The notes: a model not told the origin generated them from the sequence alone. 64,000 nucleotides of DNA from Capsicum annuum (GCF_002878395.1 NC_061119.1:43618318-43682317), one strand, 5' to 3'. Positions 9,955 through 22,882 are shown, counted from the stretch's first letter. Translations and numbers: made by a program.

Positions 9955-12900
9955 CTACATCTCGACATCAATCATCTTTGTATCCTCAGATGGAATGAAG
10001 GTGCCTTTAGGCCTAGGTGGATCCTGATTGTCACTAACATATCCATTACATGCCTTGCTCACACCATAGTCCCATAAAAATGATGTGTATATGGTGTGAT
10101 GCATTTCTGGATCAAACTTTGAAGAAGGTAATTGATGCACATCACTTAAATATGCTTCAACAAACAAACCATAATCACTGGAAAATAGAACAATAGGTAG
10201 TTTATGGGTTTCTGTGAGCTCTTATGTAAAAAATTATATTTAAAATAATAAAATAATATGTACAATGTGTTGCTTGTTTGTTGTACAATACCATCAACAA
10301 ACTGAATATCAAATGTATGTTGGTCCGTCTTTTCCTTGTATGCTTCTAGTAGTGACCAGTTCGTGTGCTCTTTTTTTTTTTTTTTTGAAAAAATCAAATA
10401 TTGTCAAATAAGTTAACAACATTTCAGCAAGCTATTTCATCTCAACATCATAACCTATATGACCTTTTAACAAGTCATACACATGAATACATCTTTCCTT
10501 GAGCACTATAACTGCCAACATCTAGTGAAACGATCCCTCATAATTTATTGGCACGTACACCTCATCAACCAAATGCCATGAAATACCTACTGAAATGCAT
10601 AGTCCTTGAATAATATCACAAATTGATCTTACTACTGAAGCTACTTTCATTGAACGAACATTTTCTTCCTGCGAGCTAAGATAAATCTTAGATTGACTTT
10701 GGTGATAATGAGTGTTGTCATGGATGTAGTTCTTAAACATGCAATTTACGATGGTATATCTATATTCACCGGTGGTGTCCAGTTTTTCTTTATTACAAAG
10801 ATAGTAGAATACCACATCGATGTACTGTAATGGTAGATTAAAATGTATAAGAACATGTGATTCATATAAGATATACAAAAAAATAAAGTGTAAAACAGTT
10901 GATACATATGAATTTATAAAAAGATTGACTATAAAACACATAAAAATATAGAGTTGCGTTAGTCAGCATAGTATATGAATCATAAATATTACAGATTAAT
11001 TACATATAAAAGAATGAATTTTCAAGTGGTGGTATATTTTTACATATGTATCAAAATGGTATATATGATTTCCATATGTATCACTTTGATACATCTGTTA
11101 TCAGAAAAGCTAAAATAGACTGCACAAAATTAATTTGATTGGGCCATGTTATAAAATTCAGTTTGTGCTTAAATTATAAAATTCAATAAAAAAGTTAGGT
11201 GCTATGTATATATTTATTTGAAGCATACCTCATCATTCCAACATGTATTTGATTGGGCCATGTTATAAAACCAATTTTTTTCACCGGATGTGCAACTACA
11301 AAATCAATCTTTGGTTTTAGGTCAACATATTTGGCCGTGTAGTGTTCATCCTTCCATTTCCTATAAGAAAATTATGATTCCAATCAATATTGAGACTAAT
11401 ACATATATATGATATTTTGAAAGGTGATTTATCAATCTTACCTACTAGCTTGTGTTTTGTACAGTCCAACTGACATCCAAAGAGAGAACTTAGAGAACAT
11501 CTCTTCAGCATATGGTCTATAAATATTGTGACCTTCAAATGGGTAGTTTAACTTTTTAGATGACTCGATGACTTCTTTATCTTTTGACCCAGAATAAAAA
11601 ACATGGACATATGGTGACTGATATAGTTTTGAACATTGCTTATTTCTTTGGGCAAGTTTATTAATGACATCTAAAATATTAGTCTTGCACAAAGGGACCT
11701 GAGAAATGCTGCAATAGCACTGTCACTAATATAAGACTGGCTATCAGTGTTGCCTTACAGATTGCATGTGTCAATAATTGCAATGGCACTATCAGTGATG
11801 AATGATTGGCTATCAGTGATCCTTTTTGGATAGACAACAGGCAATAGTGTTACATACAAGGTAATTGCTTTTGATAATTCTTCATCAGTATTATAAAGGT
11901 CCTCTTCAGATTCCTGTTTGACATATGTAAAGAGTGAACTTAGTGTGAGATTGAAGTTTAGATAGAAAGTACCTAAATATCTATATGTATCATAATGATA
12001 CACATTGACCAATATGTATCATTATGATACATCTGAAAAACTTACATAACAGATATTCGACTTTTGTTACTGAAAATATTGATCATCTTTAGATAAGTTT
12101 AAAACATTGTTGCTGAAAAGTTGCTATGCCACATGAACAATTTAAACTTACCAAATAAAAACATAAAAACTTTCTGAGCAATTAAAAATAATCTCCGTTA
12201 TAAGTTAATCGATATCATCTTTAGGCACTCATCTTTTATTCCTTCATCTATTTTAGCAGTTGTATTATGCCTATCTTCTTCTTGCACCTTGCCTGTGTAT
12301 GCTCTCTCAGCCTTTTGTTTGATGTATGTCAAAGTGTACTTTTGTGTGAGATTGAATTTCTGATATGAACTGATTAAATTAATTATATGTACCGTATTGA
12401 TACCTTTGGAAACGTATGTATCAAAATGATATATCTGGAAAACATAAGGAACACATATCAAAGATTTGTTACTGGAATCTTAAAGTTGTTTAACTAGAAC
12501 CTTATAGATCTATAAAATCCAAGATGTGTAACTAGAACCTTAAAGATCTAAAAAATCTAACATGACAATATACTATTTGAGGCTAATATTTTGAGCAAGT
12601 AGTAAATAATCGATCATACAATTAAGTCAATTTAATTACCTTTGAGCACTCATCAGCTCCTCTTTCATTGCCACCTACTTTAAATGATTGTCACTTTTAG
12701 CGTTTGTGTTGTGCCTCATTAAGAGATTGAGAAGGATCCCCTTCTCTATCTGGAATATTTTTTTCACTTTTATGTACTGGAGAATGAGCAACCTACAAGA
12801 TAACAAATTGAAATAATACGGTAATATAGTGATATAATCATAAATTTTGAATACCTTGCCATATGAATCAAAAACTTCTTTCACAACTTCCAAAAGCCTT

Positions 12901-13675
12901 TATAATGATCCACCATCAAATTTCGCAGATCATCAAATTTCATATCAATCTACATTGTGAATAACATTGTGAATAACATTGTGAATTTTATGTCAAGCTA
13001 TAATCTGTTTTAATATTAACACAACATACCAAAGAAATGTTATACTTACATAATTCTTAACATAAGACTTTATGTCCTCCAAATCTGACTTGGAAAGTGA
13101 TTCTCTTTCCTCTCCAGCAGTAGGTGCATTATCCGTATCCCTCATCTAAATATTATGCACAACTTTGTCTCTTTCTAAGAAAACATAAGGCTCTGAATGA
13201 GCTATTGATGAACCTGCCAAATGTCTCTCTTTGGATAACGAAGCTGACTGTTTTATGCTTTTGCTACACATGAACTCACTTTTTTGACTCCTTAATAATT
13301 TTTTGTTTCTTCGCAGGAGGGTGTGAAGACGGACCATCCTCAAGCATCATCTTTTTAATCAAACTTGTATTTGGAGGAGTACTGAAATCATCAAACTCAT
13401 GTAGAATTTCAGTTAGAGAAGTCCTTTCAGCATCTTGTTGTACAAATACAGCATGTGCTATATTTGCACCATGATCTGTTGGACCAAAGGTCAGAGGGCT
13501 GGGAAAATCAAGTTAGTTCAATTCCTATGGTGGCAGTGATATATTCATGTTTACAAGCTACAACAAAAATAACACAAAAGACCAAACATTAATAATACCT
13601 TAAAAATTAACAATATACAATTAAAATTATCACTGAAAAACTACAGTACCTTACTAAACATGTTCTCCATCAAAT
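9955..13675 (-). pseudogene. Spliced Ulp1-type (SUMO-protease-like, C48) gene, decayed
   Basis: Exon-like pieces with canonical splice borders can be read on the minus strand: 13050-13557 (ends GTAAGT), 12855-12949, 12640-12792, an exon ending at 11442 (GTAAGA), 11229-11360, 10264-10824 and 9955-10177 (after CCAG). The C-terminal exons match the catalytic domain of plant Ulp1-like cysteine proteases: SWHLVDEVYVPINYEGSFH, IVLKERCIHVYD, NWSLLEAYKEKT, FVDGIVQQ and WDYGVSKACNGYVSDNQD. His (10525-10527) and Asp (10474-10476) of the triad remain. The catalytic Cys codon is Tyr (TAT, 10171-10173) and the Trp after the His is TAG (10522-10524). Frameshifts occur near 11300 (A run), 12910 and 13290. 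The LTR of element B cuts its 5' side. Such genes are often carried by MULE transposons, but no terminal inverted repeats are seen here. Confidence 0.8.
11880..12580 (-). repeat. Tandem exon-plus-intron duplication inside the Ulp1-like gene
   Basis: Two units, about 11880-12180 and about 12230-12580, share an order of features: a coding piece (YVKQESEEDLYNTDEE versus YIKQKAERAYTGKVQEED), the phrase gtgtgagattgaa, then an intron-like part with gtatcattatgatacatctg or gtatcaaaatgatatatctg, and then a ttgttactg phrase. The offset is about 390-400 bp. The 12640-12792 exon also resembles the second unit (KRGADECSK versus IKDECLK type ending). Confidence 0.6.
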
Positions 13676-15864
13676 TGTCACAACTCGAGGCGACCTACTA
13701 CTTATGATCAAAAATGACCACAAGCTAACCCATGAACTGGTACCTGCAGTAAGCACTGAGTAAACTGATAATAAAGGACATGTGTGGAAAACATCTGATA
13801 ATGCCATAAGTTTTAAATACTAAAAATACAACTGAATTCACAAGTCTGGAATATGTACAAAAAATAAAGAAATCTAACTGATAAGTCTGATAAACTAACT
13901 GACTGTCTGAATGTCTGAAAAGCCTCTAACTCGCTGACTATGGAGTTGATGGGACAAACCCCCAACTAACTCCAACTGACTGAAATAGAGGATTATTGAA
14001 ATATCTAAATGAAAGACAAACTTGTCCTCAAAAGATAAGGACTCACCACTGCTGCTACTACTGTAATGCTGAACTATCTAAGCACAGTCAGGAAACTGTG
14101 TGTCCAAACCTAGGATATAAGACATCATAGTACAAATAAAGTATGCGATTAGTACTTTGAATTAACTGGTATATGAGATGAGGTTATGCTGAGATGCATG
14201 GGTTAATTGTGCATACAATAATAACTAACTGTATAGCATGAGATAACTAAACATGAATGCATAAAAATTGAAATACTGAGAATGCAAGAGCAAGCATATA
14301 ATATTTCTAAAATAATCTGTAAACTAAATTACTGGAATCTGATGACTGAATCACTGAGAATCTGTATGCCTTGGTCAAGCAAACTTGAACTGAATACTAA
14401 ACTAAGACTGTGGAAGGTATCATCTAACTGACATGCCCCAATCTGAGCTAATTGGGGTCCAGAGTGTCTGTACCATGACATGGGAACTAACTCTGATTGT
14501 GTGAATCCACTAAACTGGTGTCCCAAAGGACTAAAGCGTAACCCTATACTGGCAGAAAACTCATAAGATATGTGTCAACCCTAAGCTGGCAGAAAGATAT
14601 CTCAAACCTATATTGGTGATGTAGTTCTGTAACTCAGGAATTTCTATTAAGGGTCAAACCCTAATCTAGCAAAAATGCCCCCATCCCTGGGTTCGCTTGG
14701 TACTAATCCTACTCCTAACTAAACTGACACTTATTACTGTACTGAACTAAGCTTAACTGAACAAACAACTGATCATAATAATTGATTGAATGGTAATGCT
14801 CATGGTATATCTGAAATTATTCTGAAAGTACTAAAATTATGTAAACAATTAAGTATCGGGTGTTCATAACCCTCCATCACTATACGGAAATAACAATACG
14901 GACAAATGAAAGCTTTGAAAACATTGTAGAGAATCATTGTTCTAAATTCAACACTTAGGCATTTCATCAAAAGCATAAGAGTTGTGAACTTAAGCATGGG
15001 AATGGGTAAAACATGCGATTAAAACATAGTTACAATACTAAAACCATGAGTTAGGGATTTAACATAAAAATTTCATCATTCCGACGTGTAAGGGCTCATT
15101 CCATCAGAACACTTGTAAACACAATATATAATCAAAATTTATAAGATCTTCATGGAGATAATTCATCATAAACATGTAAAATTCATCATTTAAAACATAA
15201 AAATAGATTCTTGGACTCCATGGGTGAAAATGGACCATGGATGAACATCACACATACCTTAAACCCTTAAGCTTGAAAGAAGAACACAAATTTTGATGTT
15301 TTCTTGAATGTTCTTGAATTTTTGAAGCATGACTTCTTAGTTTTCTTAATGAGGAAGGAATGGAATTTGATGATCTTTGGGAAAGAGTAGGGTTTGCTTT
15401 GAGAAGAAATTGGAGAAGATGGGAAAATCATACCCTAACTGATGTTTTAATTTATGTTTCTTATGAATTGATTCGATGGGAAAAGACATAAATACCCCTA
15501 AGGAGATTAAATTTGCAAATGGAACACAGTTTAATAGGTCACCGTGATGCGATGAGGAGTCCATCGCTATAAGCACCGCGATGCGATGCTATCGTGGTGA
15601 ACTACTGGAATTGAAATCCAAACACGATCCAATCCTCATCCAAAAAATCTGAAACTTCCCTGAGCCATGCTCCTTATACCCCTAAACATAAATTAACTCA
15701 AAACCCAACACCTCGGGGTCATGAAGACCAATTTAAAAATCCATAAAGTTAACAGGCCAAAAATATGACTAAGTCCCCAACACTTACTGAAATTTCTAAA
15801 CTTTAAGCATCTTATGAATTCAACTAAGAGTTGAACTAAGCTAAGAATAATACGTCGTATTATA
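13676..15864 (-). mobile_element. Element B, 3' LTR (left copy)
   Basis: Starts tgtcacaactcgagg after caaat and ends at ...gtattata next to a polypurine tract. It matches 44562-46446 (right copy, truncated) and the solo LTR at 25510-27729. By eye the two B copies are clearly more diverged than those of element A, so B is older. The Tekay assignment follows from the pol relic beside it. No coding sequence is seen in it; the short open frames at 14329-14997 are noncoding LTR. Confidence 0.88.
15535..15605 (-). repeat. GC-rich minisatellite-like segment in element B LTR
   Basis: Repeated cgtgatgcgatg, ccatcgctat, caccgcgatgcgatg and ctatcgtgg phrases lie 260-330 bp from the LTR start on the element strand. 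The segment is short and the unit length is not clean. It sits at the same relative place as the clear arrays in the other Tekay LTRs. Confidence 0.55.
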
Positions 15865-15880
15865 ATATTTCCCCCTTAAG
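15865..15880 (-). promoter_or_regulatory. Element B polypurine tract
   Basis: The minus strand reads ttaagggggaaatat directly before the LTR start, the usual plus-strand primer. Confidence 0.8.
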
Positions 15881-16095
15881 AACATTCATCCACGAATGAG
15901 ACTGATTGAGCTGAGAAAATTGGGGAAACTAAAATTACATACTGAGCATGCATAACTGAAAACATAATTACATGGCTAGGCCTGAAATATGATATATGAA
16001 ATAAATTGGTTTCGTGAATGCATGAAATGATATGAGATGGATTTTATAGATGGAACTGAGAAAGGAGAAAAAACAATCTAAGGAAAACTATTACC

Positions 16096-19000
16096 TTAAG
16101 CTGAGTCTATGTTTGCAGAGAAAAGATGAGGGTACTTGGTACATATATGTGCTTCTGCTTCCTAAGTGGCTCCCTCAACGTACTGATTCCACCAAAGAAC
16201 TTTGACCAAGGGAACTTCTTTGTTCCTTAGTATATGAATCTGATGGTCAAGGTTCTCGACTGGGATTTCTTCGTAAGAAAGGCTATCCTGAACATCTGTG
16301 CTTTCTAAAGGAACTACAACAGCTGGATCACCAATACACTTCTTTAACAAGGAAACATGAAACACTGGATGCACTGATGTCAAATATGTAGGCAACTCCA
16401 TATCATAAGCTTTCTTTCTAAACTGATTCAAAATTCTGTAAGGCCCAACATATTGGGGATTAAGCTTTCCTTTCTTACCAAATATCTTAACTCCCTTCAT
16501 GGGCTAGATTTTCATATACACCAAATCTCCAACTTCAAACTCAAGATCCCTCCTCCTCATATCTACATAGTATTTCTGACGACTTTAGGTTGCCTTAAGT
16601 GTCTCCCTAATTAAATGAACCTTCTTCATTGCACCGAATGTCGAATCTGGTCCTATCAAAGCAGCCTCACCTTCCTCAAACCAACCAAACACCTAATCTA
16701 GCAAGCTGATGAACCTCTCTGACTAACTTTCTCTTATCATTCTCAACATAAGCAACACTACCCATAGACAATCTAGTAAAGGCATCTACTACTATATTGG
16801 CCTTGCCCGGGTGATACAACACACTCATATCATAATCTTTCAACAACTCCAGCCACGTTCTTTAAAGAAAATTTAAATATTTCTACGAAAACATATACGT
16901 CAAACTTTTGTATTCCATGAACATATCCATATAAAACCTATAAAGATAATGCTTCCAAATCTTTAAGGCAGAAACAATAGTTGCCAACTCAATATCATGG
17001 GTAGGGTAATTCTTTTCATGGGGCTTAAGTTATCTAGAGGTATAGGCTATGACCTTACCCCTCTACATCAACACATAACCAAGATCAACTCTAGAAACTC
17101 CACAAGAAACATCGAAATCATCTGAACTATCTGGCAAAGTCAAGACTGGGGCTGAGGTGAATCGAGTCTTCAACTCCTGAAAATTCCTCTAGCAAGAATC
17201 TGACCACTGAAACTTGAATTTCTTCTGATTCAATTGATATATGGGGGATACAATAGATGAAAACCCTTCAACAAACTATCTGTAATAGCCAGCCAAACCT
17301 AAAAAACTCTAGATATCTAATAAAGAAATAGGTCTGGGCTAATTCCTCACTCCTTAGGTCTTTTGAGGGTCAACTCTAATGCCATCACCAAAAATAATAT
17401 GGCCAAGTAAAGTTACTGACCTTAGCCAAAACTCGCATTTACTGAATTTGGTGAATAACTGATGGGCTCTAAGAGTCTACAATATAATTCTGAGATGGTC
17501 TGTATAATCATTTTCACTATGAGAGTAGACCGCAATATCATCAATGAAGATTATAATGAACATGTCCAAGTATTTCTTGAACACTCTGTTCATCAAGTCC
17601 ATGAAAGTTGTTGGGGCATTCGTTAGTCCTAAAGACATAACTAGAAATTCGAAGTGACCATAGAGAGTTTTGAAAGCTATCTTTGGAATGTCACATCTCT
17701 GACTCTGAGTTGATGATAGCTGGATTTGAGGTCTATCTTATAGAAATAACTGGCACCCTGAAATTGGTCGAACAAGTCATCAATCCTGAGTGGTGGGTAC
17801 ATATTCTTGATTGTGAATTTATTCAACTGACAGTAATCGATGCATATTCTGAGAGAACTATCTTTCTTACGCACAAACAGGACTGGAGCACCCCATGAGG
17901 AAATATTAGGCCTGAGGAATCCCTTATCTAAGAGATCTTTCAACTCATTTAGCTTAGCTGGAGCTATTCTATAGGGCAGAATAGAGATAGGCTAGGTATT
18001 CAGAAGGAGATCTATTCTAAAGTTAATTTCCTTCTCGAAAGGGAATCTAGAGAACACATCTGGATATTTCCTTACTACTGAAACTGAGTCAAGATCGGGA
18101 GTCTCAGAATTAGAGTCTTTGACTCGAACAAGATGGCATATGCACCCCTTAGATATCATTTTTTTGGCCTTAAGTTATGAAACAATTTGACCCTTAAGCA
18201 CTGAAGTACTACCCTTCCATTCAATGACTGGTTCATTAGAAAAGTGAAATTGGAAGACTCTATTTCTATAGTCAACTGAAGCATAGCATGAGTGGAGTCA
18301 ATATATTTCGAGAATGATATCAAAATCAGTCATATCCAACTCCATAAGATCTACTGAAGTGATTTTCTAGGATACCGTGATCGGGCAATTTCTGAATACC
18401 CATCTATCTATGATCGATTTACCCACTGTGGTAGATAATGAGAAAGGCTCTACTAATGTTTCTAGAATGACATCAAAATTAACAACTATATATGAGGTTA
18501 CAAAAGAAAGTGAGGCTCCGAGGTCTAATAAAATATACATATAGAGATGAAAGACCTGTAATGTACCCGTAACTACATGAGAGCTTTCCTGATCATGTTG
18601 GGACTGGAGTGCATACAATCTGTTCTGGCATTAAAACCATTGGTTGCACTGGAAGTGGCGCCCTACTGAGTCAATAAACTAGCTGGAACTGGAGGACGAT
18701 TGTGCTGACTCTGCTGACCAACCTGTGGATGATGTTTGACTCTTTGGCCTGGCTTGACACATCCAAAACACCCATCACTTCCAGCCCTACACACACCCTA
18801 ATTATTCCTACCATATTTATGGCAAAATGGATTAGTACGATCGTTGTTCACACTACCCTAGGATTTGAAGCTTGGTGCTCTGTCCTGACTGTCATTCCTG
18901 AACTTTGTCATTGGTGAAATAGCTGAAGATGGAGCTGGGGCTGAAAATTTTTGACAGAACTAAGAACGGTTACCTCCTTCAGACCTCGGCTGGGAAAATT

Positions 19001-19652
19001 TTAAACTAGCTATTCTGGCCCTCTTATTCTCTCTTTCTCTCTCTCTTTCTCCTTAAACTTTTTGTTCCTCAATCTGCTGAGCATGAACCATAAGCCTAGA
19101 TAGGTCCATCTCCTTAATAAATATAGAAGTCCTACACTCCTTGTCCATTCTAGACCTATTATAAGCCACCATCGAAGGACCATACCTCTCCAACTGAGTA
19201 AACTTAAGCGAGTATTCCTTCACCCTCATATTACCCTGCTTCAAATTAATGAACTTCAGTACCTTAGCTTCCCTCAACTCTAATAGAAAGAACCTATCTA
19301 AAAAGGTTATGTCAAACTCCTCCAACTCAACGGGCCCTGCCTCGGCACCACTATCCTTTTTCCACTACTTAAAACCAGGTGTGAGCAACATCTTGCAACT
19401 GGTAAGCAACCAACTGTGCACTCTAACTTGAGGTGACACTCATAATATTAGTCACCTTCTAAACCATATCAATAAAATCTTGCGGATTCTCCTCAAACTT
19501 GGATCCCAAAAACAAAGGGGGATTCATTCGGGTGAAATCCCGAATCTTAGCAGCAGTTGTATTTGCCACTGGGTTAGTTGAGGCAACAACCAGCTGATTG
19601 TTTTGAGAAGCTACTGAGTGAGATAAGGTAGTGAATGCAGCTTTGAACTTGG
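16096..19652 (-). pseudogene. Element B pol and most of gag, integrase deleted
   Basis: Readable from the tail inward: chromodomain and integrase end (16162-16500, GKLNPQYVGPYR, LDHQIHILRNKEVPLVKVLW, closing in TAG at 16162-16164); a deletion at 16686/16687 joining FEEGEA to VHQLARLGV; RNase H; reverse transcriptase ([12 protein letters not shown] at 17677-17943; FIDDIAVYS further down near 17540); protease (18367-18618, active site ILLDLGASLSFV instead of DSG); zinc knuckle CFGCVKPGQRVKHH with two ligands lost; and gag (19053-19325, 19459-19652). The relic is interrupted at 19653 by element C and resumes at 44248. Confidence 0.88.
19648..19652. repeat. Target-site duplication of element C, left
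   Basis: cttgg before the LTR start TGTTGACACC, matched by ctcgg at 44243-44247 after the LTR end. Four of five bases agree. Both sides lie within the same gag gene of element B, and its reading resumes across the gap. Confidence 0.72.
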
Positions 19653-22180
19653 TGTTGACACCCAATTTTGGCTCTCCATACTTAAAATTAATGCATTTAG
19701 GCGTCCTGATCGTTAAAGTGCACAAAATGTAAATTTTCACACATTTTTTATAATTTTTAATAAATTATTGATAATCATCATTATTTTATAATTTTTTATT
19801 AATTTATTATCATATTTTAAATTTGCATAATTTATTGATAATTATCCTTAACTTCGTAAAGTTTAGAATTTTTATTAGTTTATTATAATTTTAATATTCT
19901 TGCACAGACATCTACATACGTACATAACATAACATTGCAATTCTTTTTTTTACATACTATATTTTAATTGTTTATAGCGTAATACATTTTTTAAGATGAT
20001 TATATTATATTTTTTATTTATATTTTCCTATATTACATATTGATATTCAGATTTTTGTACATTATAATATGACCTGCAAATCTAAATCGACTTAATTATT
20101 TTGACACAAGAGCAACGAATCAATCAAGTCAAAATCATGTAAACTTTCTTAAATATGACAATTGATATGAATGATTAAATCTTTTACCCTTTGGTCAATA
20201 TAATATTATTTAATAGTTAAAAGGGATATTTTTTATTTAATTATTTTGAATTATAAAATAGGGGAAGGGAAATATTTTTATATACACACAACTGACACAT
20301 ATATACAATACATAGCGCATACACAAAAAAATCTCCTCGCTCTCTAATCTCTCTCTTTCTCTTCTCTCTTCACTGCTGCGTAGTTCACCACCGTCGGAGC
20401 TCCAGTAGATTCAACCACAACCATGGCCTTTATATTCTCCTCTCCTTTTCCCTTCTCATCTACTCCATCTCTAATATCCACTAGCCCATCGTCGACTACC
20501 CATATCCACCGGAGAACCAACAAGCCACTTCCACCATACTTCCCTCTCTTTCCATCGTTGTTTTACCTAAAGTGATGACCGGTGAGCTCCATCCCTAAAC
20601 CTCCAACCTACACCACCATTTTCCCTTTCTCCATCATATTGCTGCCACCAGACTTGACCACCGAATGGATGGCGAGCCACAGTGAAGCTTTACCATTGCG
20701 TTGTTACTCTTTCCTTCTACCTTTGGTTTGCTATTATATGTTGAAATGATGGATTACACCATTAATGGCTAGATTTGGCTGGTTTTGTACAATTTTGGTG
20801 TTGCTCCATCGATTTGTGGTTGAAGTGATGCCGCCGCCACTACTGCCTTCCTCTATCTTCCAGTACAATTCTGGAAATGATGGGGTTTCTCCGGTGTTAC
20901 TCCCCTGAACACTGGATCTATGACAAAATGGTACCTCTTTTCTCTTTATTTGTTTATCATCTTGTTGTTCTGAATGTTGTTTTGTTGTTACCGTGAATAA
21001 TACTTTTCGACAAATACTAGCATTTGTTTTATGTTTGCAAATGAGTTATTATTCTTTCTTGATGTTGTTTCGCTGGTGTTTGGTCTGAAATTAGATCGAA
21101 AATTTTATTCTCTGGATTGCTATTTCTAACTATTTATCTCTACAGTGGGTTGCTCCACTTTGTTTAGTGTCACTTTTCTTTTGCTGGTACTTTATAAATT
21201 TGGACTGTTTTGTCCCTTTATATTTATTACACTGATAAAGAACACGATACTACACATTATGATCAATGAAAAAATTCTCTATCGATTTTTGAGGCCTCCA
21301 TAAATAAAAAGACAGATATTATGTATACTAATATATAATAAAATAAATAAATTCGGCCAATGATGAAATCTTTATAATTATTTTTAAAACTTTATTTGAG
21401 CCCGCTTTTTAACAAAAATTATAATTTTAAATACATATATGCACACATATCTTTTTAATTTATTTTGATAATTATTTATTTCTTATTAACATTTTTATTA
21501 CAAGTGTTTGTACATATTCTCAAAAATACTTGTCCAAAAGGGAACTCAAAAGAAGAATTCGAGTTATTATATTTGTATTTTTACATTCGTGCAATTGTAC
21601 AAATATTATTATAGTAAAAACTTTATTTTTTGGGTGTTAGGCAGGATGTTTTTACTTACACAGTACCGATCACGCGTTTAGGCAAATTTAGGTCGTTAAT
21701 ATTTATAATAAATTGACTTAGATTATTTAATCAAATAATTCACCTTTTTTACACTAAAAATTATTACATTGTCTTTTCCTTTAGAACAATTTTTTCTTTA
21801 TTCAATCTTGTCTTTACTTTTACATATTTGTATACTTTTGTTTATATATATTTTTACGATTGTATACGTATTATATTATTTCAATACATATTTTATATTT
21901 GCATTTACAATCATTGATTTTTTATTTTACTCTTTTAGTAAACCTAAGTCTAGCCAGAACCACATTTGTGGATTTTGAAGGGTGCTTAATCCCTTCCTGT
22001 TGAAATAATTACCTAGAATCTAAATTGGTTCGTAGATTGAAACAAAAGTAATACTTATTAATAAATAAATAGGTTTCCTATTTTTTCTTTAAATTAGGTG
22101 GCGACTCTGTATAAAATCAATTCTTTTAGAGTCCATAATGTCGTGTTCATTTTGACCTTAGGTAAAAATTGGGTATGACA
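19653..22180 (+). mobile_element. Element C, 5' LTR (Tat/Ogre-like)
   Basis: A 2528-bp LTR opening TGTTGACACCCAATTTT and closing gggtatgaca, followed by a TGGTGACTC-type primer site. Its partner is split at 31785-32983 and 42849-44242. A TATA-like tttttatatacacac stretch near 20275, followed by a CT-rich leader at 20335-20385, probably marks the transcription start. A short open frame (20423-20575) follows it and is also open in the other copy. Element D's LTR starts with the same TGTTGACACCTAATTTT type of end. Confidence 0.87.
20423..20575 (+). other. Short open frame in element C LTR, 50 codons
   Basis: ATG after accacaacc, reading MAFIFSSPFPFSSTP... with a Ser/Pro/Thr-rich composition, ending TGA. 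The homologous frame in the right LTR (32611-32757, 48 codons, MACIFSSPFHSSSP...) starts at the same ATG and is also open despite many substitutions. It could be a leader peptide frame, a captured gene end, or simply a pyrimidine-rich leader that lacks stops. I do not recognise a function. Confidence 0.3.
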
Positions 22181-22183
22181 GTT

Positions 22184-22201
22184 TGGTGACTCGGCTAGGG
22201 A
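22184..22201 (+). promoter_or_regulatory. Element C primer-binding site (Tat/Ogre type)
   Basis: tggtgactcggctaggga follows the LTR end by three bases. It matches element D's minus-strand TGGTGACTCTGCTGGGGA except at two positions. Sites of this type occur in Tat/Ogre elements; I believe the primer is tRNA-Arg, but that is from memory. Confidence 0.72.
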
Positions 22202-22704
22202 GAAAGAATTCTAACCATTACAGATTTAGGTAAATATTTATATTTTTCTACATTATTATTTGTTTCTTTCTAATTGTCTTGATTTATCTTGTTTTTGTGG
22301 CATAACTTGTTATTTGTTTTGTATAGCTTATTTATTTATTTATTGCTTTATATAAACTGTCATCCCATTCATATTTCTTCCATTTGGAAAATTTGACACA
22401 ATCACACATACAAGTGAGGTGTATTTTGCACACCCACAATTTTCTTTTAAAATCCTAAATTTTAGGAGAGTTGGCGTATGCCCATATTAGGGTCTTTTTT
22501 TGTGTGCCCGCGCAGCCTTCTCACTCGAGTAGTCCTCCCGAGAATCGTAAGTCTAGCGAACCCACTCCTAGTTAACATAAGATAAAACTAAACCAACTTC
22601 TTTTTAGGTACATGTATCACTACTTATCTTTATCCAAATGTCCAAAGGATTCATGATCCAAGTGGCACGTTATCATAGTCTTGGTACATATTTGAAAAAT
22701 AATT

Positions 22705-22722
22705 ATGCATATACATTAACTA
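22705..22722. repeat. Left 18-bp target duplication of the SINE
   Basis: atgcatatacattaacta here is repeated exactly at 22883-22900. Long duplications of this kind come from L1-type target-primed reverse transcription. Confidence 0.93.
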
Positions 22723-22882
22723 CAACAACAACAACAAACCCAGTAGATTCCCACATTGTGGGGTCTGGGGAGGGTAGAGTGTACGCAGACCATACCACTA
22801 CCTCTAACGAAGTCGAGAGGCTATTTCCTATAGATCCCCAGCTCAAGACAAAGGACAGTACATAAAAACATCAAAAGCATGG
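22723..22882 (+). mobile_element. SINE, Au-like, bounded by an 18-bp duplication
   Basis: Begins caacaacaacaacaaaccca and contains gtggggtctggggagggtag and gtgtacgcagacc, then gagaggctatttcc. These are blocks I recall from the Au SINE of Solanaceae and other angiosperms. The 160-bp body has no protein frame of its own. It looks 5'-truncated, because the pol III A-box head of a tRNA-derived SINE is not visible. It inserted into element C after C itself arrived or within its source copy. Confidence 0.85.

Noticed and set aside
9955..13675. Terminal inverted repeats that would make the Ulp1-like gene part of a MULE
   Set aside because: I could not find matching inverted ends or a 9-bp target duplication; the left side is cut by element A and the right by element B.
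21769..21978. Phe/Leu/Ile-rich frame resembling a membrane protein
   Set aside because: AT-rich LTR sequence of element C; the homologous stretch in the other LTR (about 43830-44000) is not open.
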